In this document: in pieces, positions 34,833-43,203 of the stretch
Position numbering within the stretch: position 1 is the first letter of the stretch
Layout of the letters: the number at the start of each line of letters is the position of its first letter
From: Bacteroidota bacterium
GTDB lineage: Bacteria; Bacteroidota; Bacteroidia; Flavobacteriales; Weeksellaceae
DNA: 64,000 nt
NCBI GenBank assembly: GCA_023460855.1
Contig: JAEWOS010000006.1
Location: 62,001-126,000, forward strand
Reading direction: 5' to 3'
Position numbers and translations under genes: made by a program
Notes under the pieces: model-generated
What the model saw: only the letters and a program-made list of their open reading frames with translations
Told to the model about the DNA's origin: nothing
The model's database searches: none

Positions 34833-34904
34833 TAGCTCCACCAGGAATCGAACCTGGATCTAAAGTTTAGGAAACTTCTATTCTATCCGTTGAACTATGG
34901 AGCC
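34833..34904 (-). tRNA. tRNA-Arg (anticodon CCT)
   Basis: 72 nt on the minus strand. The acceptor GGCTCCA pairs with TGGAGCT, the D stem is GTTC/GAAT, the anticodon stem GAAGT/ACTTT encloses the loop TTCCTAA (anticodon CCT), and the T arm is CCAGG TTCGATT CCTGG. CCA is not encoded. The minus-strand cassette-like array begins about 100 bp beyond its 3' end. Confidence 0.92.
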
Positions 34905-35047
34905 GATTTCTACACAAAACTATAAATTAATCTGCAAAAAATTCCCGTAAATTCTACAATCAGAATAGATCAAATGAAACAGCCCGCTCTTTAGAAGCGG
35001 ACTGAGTAGATAGAACATCTCATTTTTTAGTTAAACAACAACAAAAA

Positions 35048-35071
35048 AGAGAAGGCGACAACTCCTTCTCT
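35048..35071 (-). terminator. Probable terminator downstream of uvrA-thioesterase
   Basis: AGAGAAGG / CCTTCTCT is a perfect 8 bp stem. On the minus strand it is followed by TTTTTT. It lies about 180 bp after the thioesterase stop. Confidence 0.6.
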
Positions 35072-35205
35072 TAAATTTTTATATTAAGTGTAAATATTTC
35101 TGAAACTGAATAAAGTAAAACTGTTTTCACCTGTGTTCTTATTTCTTTTATAAATATAGAACTAAAAATGGTACCAAACGTAAACTGTATGTTAAAATTC
35201 ACAGG

Positions 35206-35229
35206 TTATCCACATCAAATTGTGGAAAA
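35206..35229. promoter_or_regulatory. Pair of inverted DnaA-box sequences
   Basis: TTATCCACA (35206-35214) is the consensus DnaA box. TGTGGAAAA (35221-35229) is the complement of TTTTCCACA, a relaxed box, 6 bp away in opposite orientation. The flank is AT-rich. Whether this is an origin, a DnaA-regulated site or chance is open. Confidence 0.4.
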
Positions 35230-35253
35230 CGCTGATTTTCAGGGAGATTAATT

Positions 35254-35655
35254 TTACACTTGTAAATTCTTCTCCAGTTTTTCCAGCCAGTCTGCATCAA
35301 TTCTGCGGATTCGCTGATTTTCGCCTTCAAAAAGAACCCAGATCGTTCTTGAATCTACGACCAGTTCCCCACCTACATAAAACTCCACTTTTCGCGGCTG
35401 CTTCAGGCCTGCCGGATTTTCAGGGTAGGTTTTCACGGTCATTTCATCGCCCAGGAACACCTGCTTTTTATACTGAATGTGATGATCCACCAAAACCCAG
35501 TAATCGTCTGTATAATCCGTTTTGTCTTTTACCAATTCCCAGTGTTCACCGGCAGCTTTTTCAACCCAATGCACATACTGAACGTTGTTCACGTGCTGAT
35601 TCCGGTCGAGATGTTCTTCAGTTATTCTGAAAGTTTTGGAGTAGGTAAGAGCCAT
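35254..35655 (-). CDS. Acyl-CoA thioesterase, 4-hydroxybenzoyl-CoA thioesterase type
   Basis: 133 residues, hotdog fold. The motif TEEHLDRNQHVNNVQYVHWV holds the catalytic Asp and the NxxH of the 4HBT/FatM class. YKKQVFLGDEMTVKTYPEN forms the central strands. It hydrolyses an acyl-CoA or acyl-ACP in the cytoplasm. It lies 38 bp downstream of uvrA on the same strand and probably shares its transcript; the two have no known functional link. Confidence 0.85.
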   Translation of the reverse strand: MALTYSKTFRITEEHLDRNQHVNNVQYVHWVEKAAGEHWELVKDKTDYTDDYWVLVDHHIQYKKQVFLGDEMTVKTYPENPAGLKQPRKVEFYVGGELVVDSRTIWVLFEGENQRIRRIDADWLEKLEKNLQV

Positions 35656-35693
35656 TGGATTCGATGTGTTGCCGATTGTAAATTATTAAATAT

Positions 35694-38483
35694 TTATTTC
35701 AGTTTTTCCGCGATATATTTCGACGTATGCGATTTTTTACTCTTTGCAAGATCTTCCGGCGTTCCTTCAAAAACGATTTCGCCGCCGTGTTTTCCGGCTT
35801 CCGGACCGATATCGATAATCCAGTCAGCTGATTTGATTATGTCCGGCTGATGTTCGATCACAATGACGGAATGCCCGAGTTCGATCAGTGCCTGCAGCGA
35901 TTTGAGCAGTTTCTGAATATCATGAAAATGCAGTCCTGTAGAAGGTTCGTCAAAAACAAAAAGCGTTTTTTCCGTGGTAAAGCCTTTCACCAGAAAGGAT
36001 GCGAGTTTTACGCGCTGCGCTTCACCACCGGAAAGCGTGGAAGAACTCTGCCCGAGCTGAAGATATCCCAGACCAACGTCCTGAAGCGGTTTCAGTTTCG
36101 TTACAATTTTGTCTTCCTTATTGTCTTTGAAAAATTCCAGGGCTTCATCCACCGTCATGTGCAGGATGTCTGAAATATTTTTATCATCGAATTTTACTTC
36201 GAGAATTTCAGGCTTGAAACGCGTCCCTTTGCATGTTTCACATTCCAGTTCGATGTCCGCCATAAACTGCATGGAAACGTTGATGACGCCTTCGCCTTTA
36301 CAGTCTTCGCAGCGTCCGCCGTCCACATTAAACGAAAAATGTTTGGTTTTGTAACCCATCATTTTAGACAGTTTCTGCTTCGCAAAAAGATCGCGGATGT
36401 CATCGTAGGCTTTCAGATACGTTACAGGATTCGAGCGCGAAGACTTTCCGATGGGATTCTGATCGATCAGTTCAATATTCTTGATGAGTTTCTTTGGAAA
36501 AGTAACCGAATCGTAATCGCCTTTCTTGCCGCCCATTCCCAGTTGAATCTGAATATCGGTGGTAAGAATATCTTTCATCAGCGTCGATTTTCCCGAACCT
36601 GAAACACCGGAAATTACCACCAAACTTTCAAGCGGAACATCGACATCAATATTTTTCAGATTATTCTGTCGCGCACCTTTAATCTGCACAAATTCTTTTG
36701 CTTTGCGGCGCTTTTCCGGAACTTTAATCTCCAGTTCACCGTTCAGATATCGGGATGTAAGGGTGTCAGCATTTTTCAGTTCTTTAAAATTCCCGGCAAA
36801 TACGAGTTCGCCGCCAAGATATCCGGCTTCCGGACCAATATCGATGATATAATCGGCAGCGCGCATCACGTCTTCATCGTGTTCCACCACAATAACGGTG
36901 TTTCCGAGATCGCGCAGATTTTTTAAAACCTGAATTAAATTTTCCGTATCGCGGGAATGCAGTCCGATCGAAGGTTCGTCGAGAATATAAATGGAACCGA
37001 CCAAAGAGCTTCCGAGGCTTGTCGCCAGATTAATCCTTTGCGATTCTCCGCCGGAAAGCGTGTTTGAAGTACGGTTCAGGGTTAAATATCCGAGACCGAC
37101 TTTCAGCAGAAAATCGAGTCGCGTGGTAATTTCGTATAAAAGTCTTTTTGCAATTTCCTGATCATGTTTGGATAATTTAAGCGACTGAATCAGCGGCAGC
37201 AGTTCATCCAGCGGAAGCTCGATCATGCTCTGAATATTGTGGCCGTCTACTTTTACCCATTCTGTTTCTTCCCGGAGACGCAGCCCTTCACATTCATAAC
37301 AGAGCGTTTTTCCGCGGTAGCGCGAAATCATGACGCGGTACTGAATTTTGTACAGGTTTTCCTCAAGCATTTTGAAAAATGCAGTAATAGAAGGGAATTT
37401 TGCCGATTCGTCGCCTTTCCACAGATAATTTTTCTGCTCTTTGGTAAGCTGGTGATAAGGTTTGTGAATCGGGAATTCTTTGCCGGCTCTTCTGATGAAG
37501 GCTTTTTTCCATTCGCTCATCGAATCTCCGCGCCAGGATGCGATGGCGTCTTCATAAACCGAGAGATTCTTATTCGGAACCACAAGATCTTCATCGATGC
37601 CGATTACTTTGCCGTAACCTTCGCAAACCGGACATGCGCCGTACGGATTATTGAAGCTGAAAAAATGAACATTCGGTTCCAGAAATTCCATGCCGTCGAG
37701 TTCAAATTTATTCGAGAATTCGCGGATTTTTCCGGTTTCGGTGTTTTTTAGGGAACAGTAACCATGGCCTTCATAAAATGCCATCTGTATGGAATCAGCG
37801 AGACGCTGCAGGAAATGTTCGTCGTCGTCATACGAAAAACGGTCGATCACGAGCTGAATTTCCATGTCTTTTTCCGGGACGAAGCCAAAGCTTTCGAGAT
37901 CCTCGATTCCGGCAACATTGCCGTTCACTTCCAGCCTGGTGAAGCCGGAAACTTTGAGTGTATTGAGGAGTTCACCGAAGTTTTTCACTTCAAAATTCAG
38001 CGGTGCGCGTAAAAGGAACACGGTTCCGGGTGAATTTTTGATGAAATCTACCACGTCTGTCACCGAATCTTTTTTCACTTCCTCGCCGGAAACAGGGGAG
38101 AAGGTTTTGCCGATTCTGGCAAACAGCAGTTTCAGGTAATCGTAAATTTCGGTGGAAGTTCCGACCGTTGATCTTGGATTGGAGGAAATTACTTTCTGCT
38201 GAATCGCAATTGAAGGCGCAAGTCCTTTGATATCGTCGATTTTAGGTTTTTCGAGTTTTCCCAAAAACTGTCTCGCGTAGGAACTGAGGCTTTCCACGTA
38301 GCGGCGCTGTCCTTCGGCGTAAATGGTATCGAAAGCCAGCGACGATTTTCCGGAGCCGGAAACGCCGGTGATGACGATCAGTTTATTTTTTGGAATGTGC
38401 ACATCAATATGTTTGAGATTATTGAGATGCGCATTCTTGACGAAAATTTCCTTTTTTATATCTATTTGATCTGCGGTAGCCAT
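35694..38483 (-). CDS. uvrA: Excinuclease ABC subunit A
   Basis: 929 residues, the normal size. It has two ABC modules, each with Walker A (GVSGSGKSSL and GVSGSGKSTL), signatures (NTLSGGESQRINLA and STLSGGEAQRVKLA) and Walker B (YILDEPSIGL, FVFDEPSTGL). The C-terminal zinc module shows CEDCKGEG ... CETCKGTRF; CPVCEGYG marks the first. The DNA-damage recognition subunit of nucleotide excision repair, it acts with UvrB and UvrC, which are not in this window. A core gene separating the two oppositely oriented repeat arrays. Confidence 0.97.
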   Translation of the reverse strand: MATADQIDIKKEIFVKNAHLNNLKHIDVHIPKNKLIVITGVSGSGKSSLAFDTIYAEGQRRYVESLSSYARQFLGKLEKPKIDDIKGLAPSIAIQQKVISSNPRSTVGTSTEIYDYLKLLFARIGKTFSPVSGEEVKKDSVTDVVDFIKNSPGTVFLLRAPLNFEVKNFGELLNTLKVSGFTRLEVNGNVAGIEDLESFGFVPEKDMEIQLVIDRFSYDDDEHFLQRLADSIQMAFYEGHGYCSLKNTETGKIREFSNKFELDGMEFLEPNVHFFSFNNPYGACPVCEGYGKVIGIDEDLVVPNKNLSVYEDAIASWRGDSMSEWKKAFIRRAGKEFPIHKPYHQLTKEQKNYLWKGDESAKFPSITAFFKMLEENLYKIQYRVMISRYRGKTLCYECEGLRLREETEWVKVDGHNIQSMIELPLDELLPLIQSLKLSKHDQEIAKRLLYEITTRLDFLLKVGLGYLTLNRTSNTLSGGESQRINLATSLGSSLVGSIYILDEPSIGLHSRDTENLIQVLKNLRDLGNTVIVVEHDEDVMRAADYIIDIGPEAGYLGGELVFAGNFKELKNADTLTSRYLNGELEIKVPEKRRKAKEFVQIKGARQNNLKNIDVDVPLESLVVISGVSGSGKSTLMKDILTTDIQIQLGMGGKKGDYDSVTFPKKLIKNIELIDQNPIGKSSRSNPVTYLKAYDDIRDLFAKQKLSKMMGYKTKHFSFNVDGGRCEDCKGEGVINVSMQFMADIELECETCKGTRFKPEILEVKFDDKNISDILHMTVDEALEFFKDNKEDKIVTKLKPLQDVGLGYLQLGQSSSTLSGGEAQRVKLASFLVKGFTTEKTLFVFDEPSTGLHFHDIQKLLKSLQALIELGHSVIVIEHQPDIIKSADWIIDIGPEAGKHGGEIVFEGTPEDLAKSKKSHTSKYIAEKLK

Positions 38484-38778
38484 AGTAAAATAAAGACCTG
38501 CAAAATTACGGAAAAAATGGTGGGGAAAGTCTGTCGTGTATATTTGGGGGTAGAATTTGAGAATTAAAAAAAATTCATTAACCGCAGAAGAGAATTATTA
38601 CCGCTTTCTATTAAAATATTTACTTGGAATTCTTATTTTTCGGATTTAAGGGATAATAATTCCAATTTAGGATTGTTTATTGACGAAATTGACTATCACT
38701 TTATGCCTTGCAACGACCGAAGTTATTTCACCGTTAGGATTTAATAGTTCTTATGTTTACTTTAAAAGGCTCGATCGC

Positions 38779-38895
38779 TTATGGTTTGTGGTTTGAATAA
38801 AAATAAGCGCCAAGACTTGCAATCGTGAATGCGATAATTGGTATTGGAATTTGTATATATATGATGTTAATAAATCCTTTTATTTCGGGAACCAA
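38779..38895 (-). CDS. Possible very small membrane peptide
   Basis: A TTG-initiated 38-residue frame, with INIIYIQIPIPIIAFTIASL followed by GAYFYSNHKP and a stop. It forms one hydrophobic helix with a polar end, like known bacterial micro-membrane proteins. There is no ribosome-binding evidence and the start codon is non-standard. Low confidence; it could be chance or the 3' remnant of a larger decayed gene. Confidence 0.25.
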   Translation of the reverse strand: MVPEIKGFINIIYIQIPIPIIAFTIASLGAYFYSNHKP

Positions 38896-38904
38896 TTTTA
38901 TCCG

Positions 38905-38932
38905 CTTTCACAAATGCTTTTTCCGTTAGCTG
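38905..38932 (+). repeat. attC-like half site, plus orientation
   Basis: CTTTCACAAATGCTTTTTCC followed by GTTAGCTG. It corresponds to the terminal arm and core (CGCAAATACTTTTTCCGTTA) of the minus-strand modules, now on the plus strand. The opposite arm is not recognisable. Confidence 0.5.
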
Positions 38933-39187
38933 ATATATTATGAAGATTAGCGGATTTCTTATCTACTAAGGATCATGGTTTCTTTTTTTTGAAAAAAAAT
39001 GGGTTAACCTTCTGATATTTGATTAATTTAGTGAGCGGGAAAAGTATAAATGTTTGAACCAACATTACTTAGCCAATAATTTTTCGATCTACTTTTTGAA
39101 TGTTCAAATAAAATAAAATGAGATGAAATAAGCAGCGAAGCTGAAAACTGTACAATAGAGTAAGCAAAAACTAAAAATCTTTTTACC

Positions 39188-39961
39188 ATGAGCTCAGCGC
39201 AAAAACAGTACACCAATGAAATGTATAGGAAATTTGGGTACTACGCAACTTGGAATCCCGGGTCACCATTACAATTGGGAGATGTCGGATACTTCAAGAA
39301 GAACGTTTTTAATCGGATTTCCGGATTAGATGATTTCAATATCGAATTCGATATCAGGCATGACCCCACAAAAACACCTTTGGAGCATTCTTCACAAGGA
39401 AGCGTTAAAGTAACAACCAAATTATCAGGAGCGATTTCTCCTCAAGCCAGCGTACTTTCAGATGTAGATGCAGGAATTATCGTTGAATTTAGCAAAGAAA
39501 ATGCAACTTTATTTAAAGCACTTAACACCACGACAAATTCAATTAGGAATACGATTTCCTTGGGAGAAAGAATTCTGAAATTGTACGAGGAAAAAAAATG
39601 GGACAAAGATTGGATGATCATTACAGAACTTATTGAAGCCGAAAGCGCTACAATTATTATTTCCAATCAGTCCGACGGAAAAATCGAATTAAAAGCAAAT
39701 GCTAATGTAGGTGCTGCAAATTTTGATATTGCAGACGGCAGATTTGAATTTTCTCCCCAGTTTTCCAGAGGTCTTGAAACGAAGATAATTTCAAGTGAGG
39801 GACTTACTCCACTGTTTAAGGTTATGGGTGTACGCGGAAGATTATTAGGTTCGCCAATTTTCAAATCGAATGTGCCGGAAGGTTTGGAGAATAACGAACC
39901 AGTATTTGAAGAAATAAACGACCTGTATGAAGAAGGTGAGTTTGCTGAAGACAATCAATAG
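39188..39961 (+). CDS. Conserved protein of unknown function
   Basis: 257 residues, soluble, no signal peptide. The N-terminus FGYYATWNPGSPLQLGDVGY followed by FKKNVFNRISGLDDFNI looks like a conserved bacterial family that I recognise by pattern but cannot name. A central Ser/Thr-rich strand region (GSVKVTTKLSGAIS) and a helical stretch (NTISLGERILKLYEEKKWDK) follow. The C-terminus is acidic. It has its own terminator and stands between a half repeat site and a truncated gene. Function not assigned. Confidence 0.6.
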   Translation: MSSAQKQYTNEMYRKFGYYATWNPGSPLQLGDVGYFKKNVFNRISGLDDFNIEFDIRHDPTKTPLEHSSQGSVKVTTKLSGAISPQASVLSDVDAGIIVEFSKENATLFKALNTTTNSIRNTISLGERILKLYEEKKWDKDWMIITELIEAESATIIISNQSDGKIELKANANVGAANFDIADGRFEFSPQFSRGLETKIISSEGLTPLFKVMGVRGRLLGSPIFKSNVPEGLENNEPVFEEINDLYEEGEFAEDNQ

Positions 39962-40000
39962 GTAAACCACTAATCTGAATATAGGTTAGGAAGCGAACGG

Positions 40001-40031
40001 AACCGGAATATCACAATTCCGGTTTTTTTTT
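40001..40031 (+). terminator. Terminator after gene 39188
   Basis: AACCGGAAT (40001-40009) and ATTCCGGTT (40016-40024) form a 9 bp stem, followed by seven more T. Confidence 0.8.
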
Positions 40032-40048
40032 AGAAAAATAAGAATCAG

Positions 40049-40210
40049 ATGTCCCAATATCTCGCAAAAAGCAGCAGTGGTTACAATTTCACGCTTTTTC
40101 AGAATGTCGACAAACTCGGGGAACTGCAGTTCAGGAACTGGAATTGGCTCGATGCCCAATTGATTTTTTCCGGTTATAATGTCTACCAGCTTGAGCCAGA
40201 AGGCTTCTGA
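40049..40210 (+). pseudogene. 53-codon fragment, tubby/LURP-like N-terminal part
   Basis: It reads MSQYLAKSSSGYNFTLFQNV, then KLGELQFRNWNWLDAQLIFS, and stops after YQLEPEGF. The strand pattern (FTLFQN...GELQFRNW...DAQL) resembles the start of flavobacterial proteins with a tubby-C-like fold, which normally continue for another 100 residues. Nothing downstream continues it in any frame. Probably a truncated gene cut near the cassette-like boundary at 40300; it could be a genuine small protein. Confidence 0.4.
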
Positions 40211-40299
40211 ATGAACGTTGATTGTAATATGTTTTTTCTATCGCTCAGAATTGATTGCAGAAGATCACCGCTACGCAGAAATGTTTATAAATTTGGGGA

Positions 40300-40309
40300 G
40301 TTAGCTGTG
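40300..40309 (+). repeat. 5' core site of the gene-40391 unit
   Basis: GTTAGCTGTG. Its complement CACAGCTAAC matches CACAGCTAAA at 42101-42110, just after the stop of gene 40391, in 9 of 10 bases. The two delimit one cassette-like unit of 1.8 kb. Confidence 0.5.
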
Positions 40310-40390
40310 ATGCTAAAATAATAACCGTATAAAAATGACGAATACGAAAAAACGTTTTTCGGTAGACTTTTAATAATTACAAAATTGAAA

Positions 40391-42094
40391 ATGAACATAT
40401 TTAATTTATTCGGACAAGACAAACACAAAGAAGACCCGTATTGGGAGTTTGACAAAACAGTTCATTTCAGACCACAACTTAACAAAGGTGACTTTTTTCG
40501 GCTGACAGGTTTTGACTTTGGCTGGTTTGTTCTTGAACCCATTTCAAACTTTATCAAAGACAGGGAAGGAGAAATTACAAAAGGTAAATCCCTCTCGTAC
40601 GGACAAAAGGCTTTGTATTATTGGTGGTATGTTGATGCACAAGTAACAAATGGCGGATTTGTTCAGTTTTACTTCAATGACTACGGACAATATGTTCCGA
40701 CAATCATTAAAAGTCTTGAACACATTGGCGACAAGAAAATGGCTGACTTAATTCAAAGAGCCGACAATATTTATCAGAAAAACAAAAAACTCATTGATAA
40801 AGCCCAAGAAAAGGATTTGTTCGACAGCGATCTTTATGAAAGACTTGAAAAATTGTCAGAGTTGGACGACGAGTACTATAAAATCAATGAAACGACAATG
40901 ACAAGACTTGAAAAGTATATCAGAAAAAACCCTAACGAATTTTGCCTTGACGAAGAAGGAAAGGAGTTTGATATGATGTATAACGGAGCGTATAAAACTT
41001 TCCATAATAACAACCAGGTGAAGGAACTTTTCAACCTTGACAAAGGAGTAATAACCGGCACATTCAAAAGTTTTTATGAGAATGGAAAACCTAATGAATT
41101 TATAGAGTATCTCGATGGTGAACAAACAGGAGAAAGAGAAGAATATTTTGAGAACGGGAACAGAAAATACACAGTTAGAAAACTCACCGACAAAAGTCAG
41201 TTTGAACATTATTGGTATCATGAAAACGGAAATCCAAAACAACTTGAGCATAAACTACTTGATGAAGACGAAAGAACTGGAACTTATAAAAAATGGTATG
41301 AAAACGGACAATTAGCTGAAACAGGAACTTACATATCAAACTACGATCGTAATGGCGAATGGCTTGAATTTCATAAAGACGGTAAAAAGAAATTGGAAGC
41401 TGAATTTAAAAACGGAGATTTTTTAATTCATAATTGCTGGCTTGAAAGCGGAGAACAAACACTTAAAAACGGTACGGGTGTTTATATTTATGATTACAGT
41501 AGTTGGGCTGGAAATGTAGAGCATCATGAACAGGAATACAAGAACTACAAACGACACGGAAAACAATACACATATTATAATGGGGTAATCTCTCTTTACC
41601 AGGAGATGGAAAGCGGAATGGAAAATGGAATAACCCGTAGCTATTATAAGAACGGTAAAATCAAAGAAGAAACGGTTTACAAGGACGGTGATGCAATTTC
41701 TGAAAAAGAGTTCCCAATGTTTGAAAATCTTTTCGTTGTAACCGAAATACGCTGTGAAATGGAAAATGAATGGTTGACAAATCGTGAATTGGAAACAGCA
41801 GATCAATATCCTACACCGACAAACTCAGAACACATTTCAGCAAATTTTAAAGCGCCTCTTTCACTGTTTGAAGGATATCCGCAGGATGATGATTTAAGTT
41901 ACACTTACTTCGTGACAGTTGACGAAAACGGAAATGTCATAAAAAAAGAATTTTCAGTTGCTGACAATGGTCGAATTGCTCGGGAAGTTGAAGAAGCTAT
42001 ACAAAATTTAAAATTTGTTCCGGCCACTAAAGACAACAAAAAAGTTCAGTCATATACAGTTGTAGAATTTCAATTCAGATTAGATGAAAAATAG
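40391..42094 (+). CDS. DMP19-like / MORN-type repeat (YwqK-like) / TonB-C-like multidomain protein
   Basis: About 567 residues from ATG 40391; an in-frame TTG lies 6 bp earlier. Three parts are seen. Residues about 50-190 are a DMP19/DUF4375-like domain (YGQKALYYWWYVDAQVTNGG, FVQFYFNDYGQYVPTIIKSL). Residues about 205-450 hold at least five YxNGK repeats of the YwqK/MORN type (SFYENGKPNEFIEYLDGEQT, KWYENGQLAETGTY, SYYKNGKIKEETVYKDG). The last 80 resemble a TonB C-terminal fold (YTYFVTVDENGNVIKKEFSV ... LKFVPATKDNKKVQSYTVVE). No signal peptide. YwqK-like repeats occur in contact-dependent toxin immunity modules; the role here is unknown. Confidence 0.7.
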   Translation: MNIFNLFGQDKHKEDPYWEFDKTVHFRPQLNKGDFFRLTGFDFGWFVLEPISNFIKDREGEITKGKSLSYGQKALYYWWYVDAQVTNGGFVQFYFNDYGQYVPTIIKSLEHIGDKKMADLIQRADNIYQKNKKLIDKAQEKDLFDSDLYERLEKLSELDDEYYKINETTMTRLEKYIRKNPNEFCLDEEGKEFDMMYNGAYKTFHNNNQVKELFNLDKGVITGTFKSFYENGKPNEFIEYLDGEQTGEREEYFENGNRKYTVRKLTDKSQFEHYWYHENGNPKQLEHKLLDEDERTGTYKKWYENGQLAETGTYISNYDRNGEWLEFHKDGKKKLEAEFKNGDFLIHNCWLESGEQTLKNGTGVYIYDYSSWAGNVEHHEQEYKNYKRHGKQYTYYNGVISLYQEMESGMENGITRSYYKNGKIKEETVYKDGDAISEKEFPMFENLFVVTEIRCEMENEWLTNRELETADQYPTPTNSEHISANFKAPLSLFEGYPQDDDLSYTYFVTVDENGNVIKKEFSVADNGRIAREVEEAIQNLKFVPATKDNKKVQSYTVVEFQFRLDEK

Positions 42095-42100
42095 AAGCAC

Positions 42101-42150
42101 CACAGCTAAAAGCAGTTTGGCAAAATGGCGGGTTTAGCGCTAGAAAACTT
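42101..42150 (+). repeat. attC-like half module after gene 40391
   Basis: CACAGCTAAAAGCAGTTTGG followed by CAAAATGGCGGG. It resembles the opening arm of the minus-strand modules (TAACAGCGTATTTGCAAAAG then GCGGG) in order and spacing, on the plus strand. The closing arm before gene 42172 is not clear. Confidence 0.5.
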
Positions 42151-42171
42151 AACTAACACCTGTAAACATAG

Positions 42172-43011
42172 ATGAATAAAGCATTTGTAATAATATTAAC
42201 GATTTTATTTAATCAATTATATTCGCAATCAAATAATCGGTTTATTTATGAACTGAAATTTGTCAGAGATACAATTTCAAATAATACTTTGACGAACATT
42301 CTTTTTTTAGATACAAATGATAAAGAAGTAAAATTTTACTATCAGGAATTGTACGAAATTGACTCTACCCAAAAAGCAACAAAAAATTATAATTCGGGCA
42401 TGTCTCTATCAAATAGTTTATTGATAAAAAGAAAAACAAATAGTTTCAAGAACGAAAATTATGTTTTTATCGATACGGATTATTATAAGTACGATACTAC
42501 AGATAAAATAGACTGGAAAATATTACCTGATACAAAAATGCAGAATAATTATAATCTGCAAAAAGCCACCACAAAATTTGGCGGTAGAAATTGGACAGCA
42601 TGGTTTTCAAAAGATATTCCTGTTAATCAAGGGCCGTTTAAATTTCAAGGCTTACCCGGGCTAATTTTTCAAATTGAAGACGAAAGAAAACATTTCAGTT
42701 TCAATTTAATTGAGATTAAGAAATTAGATAGTGAATATGATACAAGTAGAATAATTGATACTAATTTCGGCAAAAAATATATTCCACTTTCTCTCGAAAA
42801 ATACAATGAAATTCTTTTAAACTCATATAATAATCCTTATTCTGAAATACGAACAAAATTGGAGAAAGGAGAAAATTATACTTTCTCAGCTTATGGAAAA
42901 GAAATAAAATCAACAAAAGATTTGGATGATGTAAGGAAAATCATACAGGAAAGCAAAAGGAAAAATTATAATCCAATAGAAATTAATAAAGCTGTAATAT
43001 TCGATCAATAA
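42172..43011 (+). CDS. GLPGLI-family exported protein
   Basis: 279 residues with a signal peptide (MNKAFVIILTILFNQLYSQ). The family-defining motif appears as FKFQGLPGLIFQIEDE, and NWTAWFSKDIPVNQGPFKF precedes it as usual. The GLPGLI family is restricted to Bacteroidota; members are often found near TonB-dependent transporters or peptidases and have no known activity. AT-rich. It is followed 6 bp later by a complete attC-like module. Confidence 0.85.
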   Translation: MNKAFVIILTILFNQLYSQSNNRFIYELKFVRDTISNNTLTNILFLDTNDKEVKFYYQELYEIDSTQKATKNYNSGMSLSNSLLIKRKTNSFKNENYVFIDTDYYKYDTTDKIDWKILPDTKMQNNYNLQKATTKFGGRNWTAWFSKDIPVNQGPFKFQGLPGLIFQIEDERKHFSFNLIEIKKLDSEYDTSRIIDTNFGKKYIPLSLEKYNEILLNSYNNPYSEIRTKLEKGENYTFSAYGKEIKSTKDLDDVRKIIQESKRKNYNPIEINKAVIFDQ

Positions 43012-43016
43012 AGTAT

Positions 43017-43173
43017 TTCTGCTAACGCATTCTATGGCAAAAAACATGTAAAAAAAGAATGTTTTTTTTACTTTTTTCGTTGGGAATTCAATTGCATTTC
43101 CACTTCCTTTATTTGTTAACTTAGCCAGGGAAAAAAAACCACCCGAACTCAAAGACCGCAAGTGTTAGCAGAA
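43017..43173 (+). repeat. attC-like module 8, plus orientation
   Basis: Bounded by TTCTGCTAAC (43017-43026) and GTTAGCAGAA (43164-43173), a perfect 10 bp inverted repeat. The centre carries TTTCCACTTCCTTTATTTGT, then TTAACTTAGCCAGGGAAAAA, the same block as modules 1, 4 and 7 read from the other strand. Confidence 0.7.
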
Positions 43174-43203
43174 AACTCGTATCAAATCTAGAGAAAAGAA
43201 AGA

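Larger units (their letters stand above)
34905..35253. other. AT-rich intergenic region between the thioesterase gene and tRNA-Arg
   Basis: 349 bp with no ORF. It contains a hairpin at 35048-35071, a short hairpin CCCGCTCTTTAGAAGCGG near 34983-35000, an AT-rich stretch and two inverted DnaA-box sequences at 35206-35229. Confidence 0.5.
38484..39187. other. 704 bp AT-rich region upstream of gene 39188
   Basis: No substantial gene. It holds a possible 38-codon minus-strand ORF (38779-38895) and a half repeat module ending in a core site at 38925-38932. The 62-codon minus ORF at 39028-39216 is not convincing. Confidence 0.5.

Noticed and set aside
34833..34904. Attachment-site duplication of tRNA-Arg
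   Set aside because: No second copy of the tRNA 3' end noticed around 28.2-28.5 kb or elsewhere in the window.
39028..39216. 62-codon minus-strand frame before gene 39188
   Set aside because: No homology pattern, overlaps the start of a likelier gene, AT-rich chance frame.
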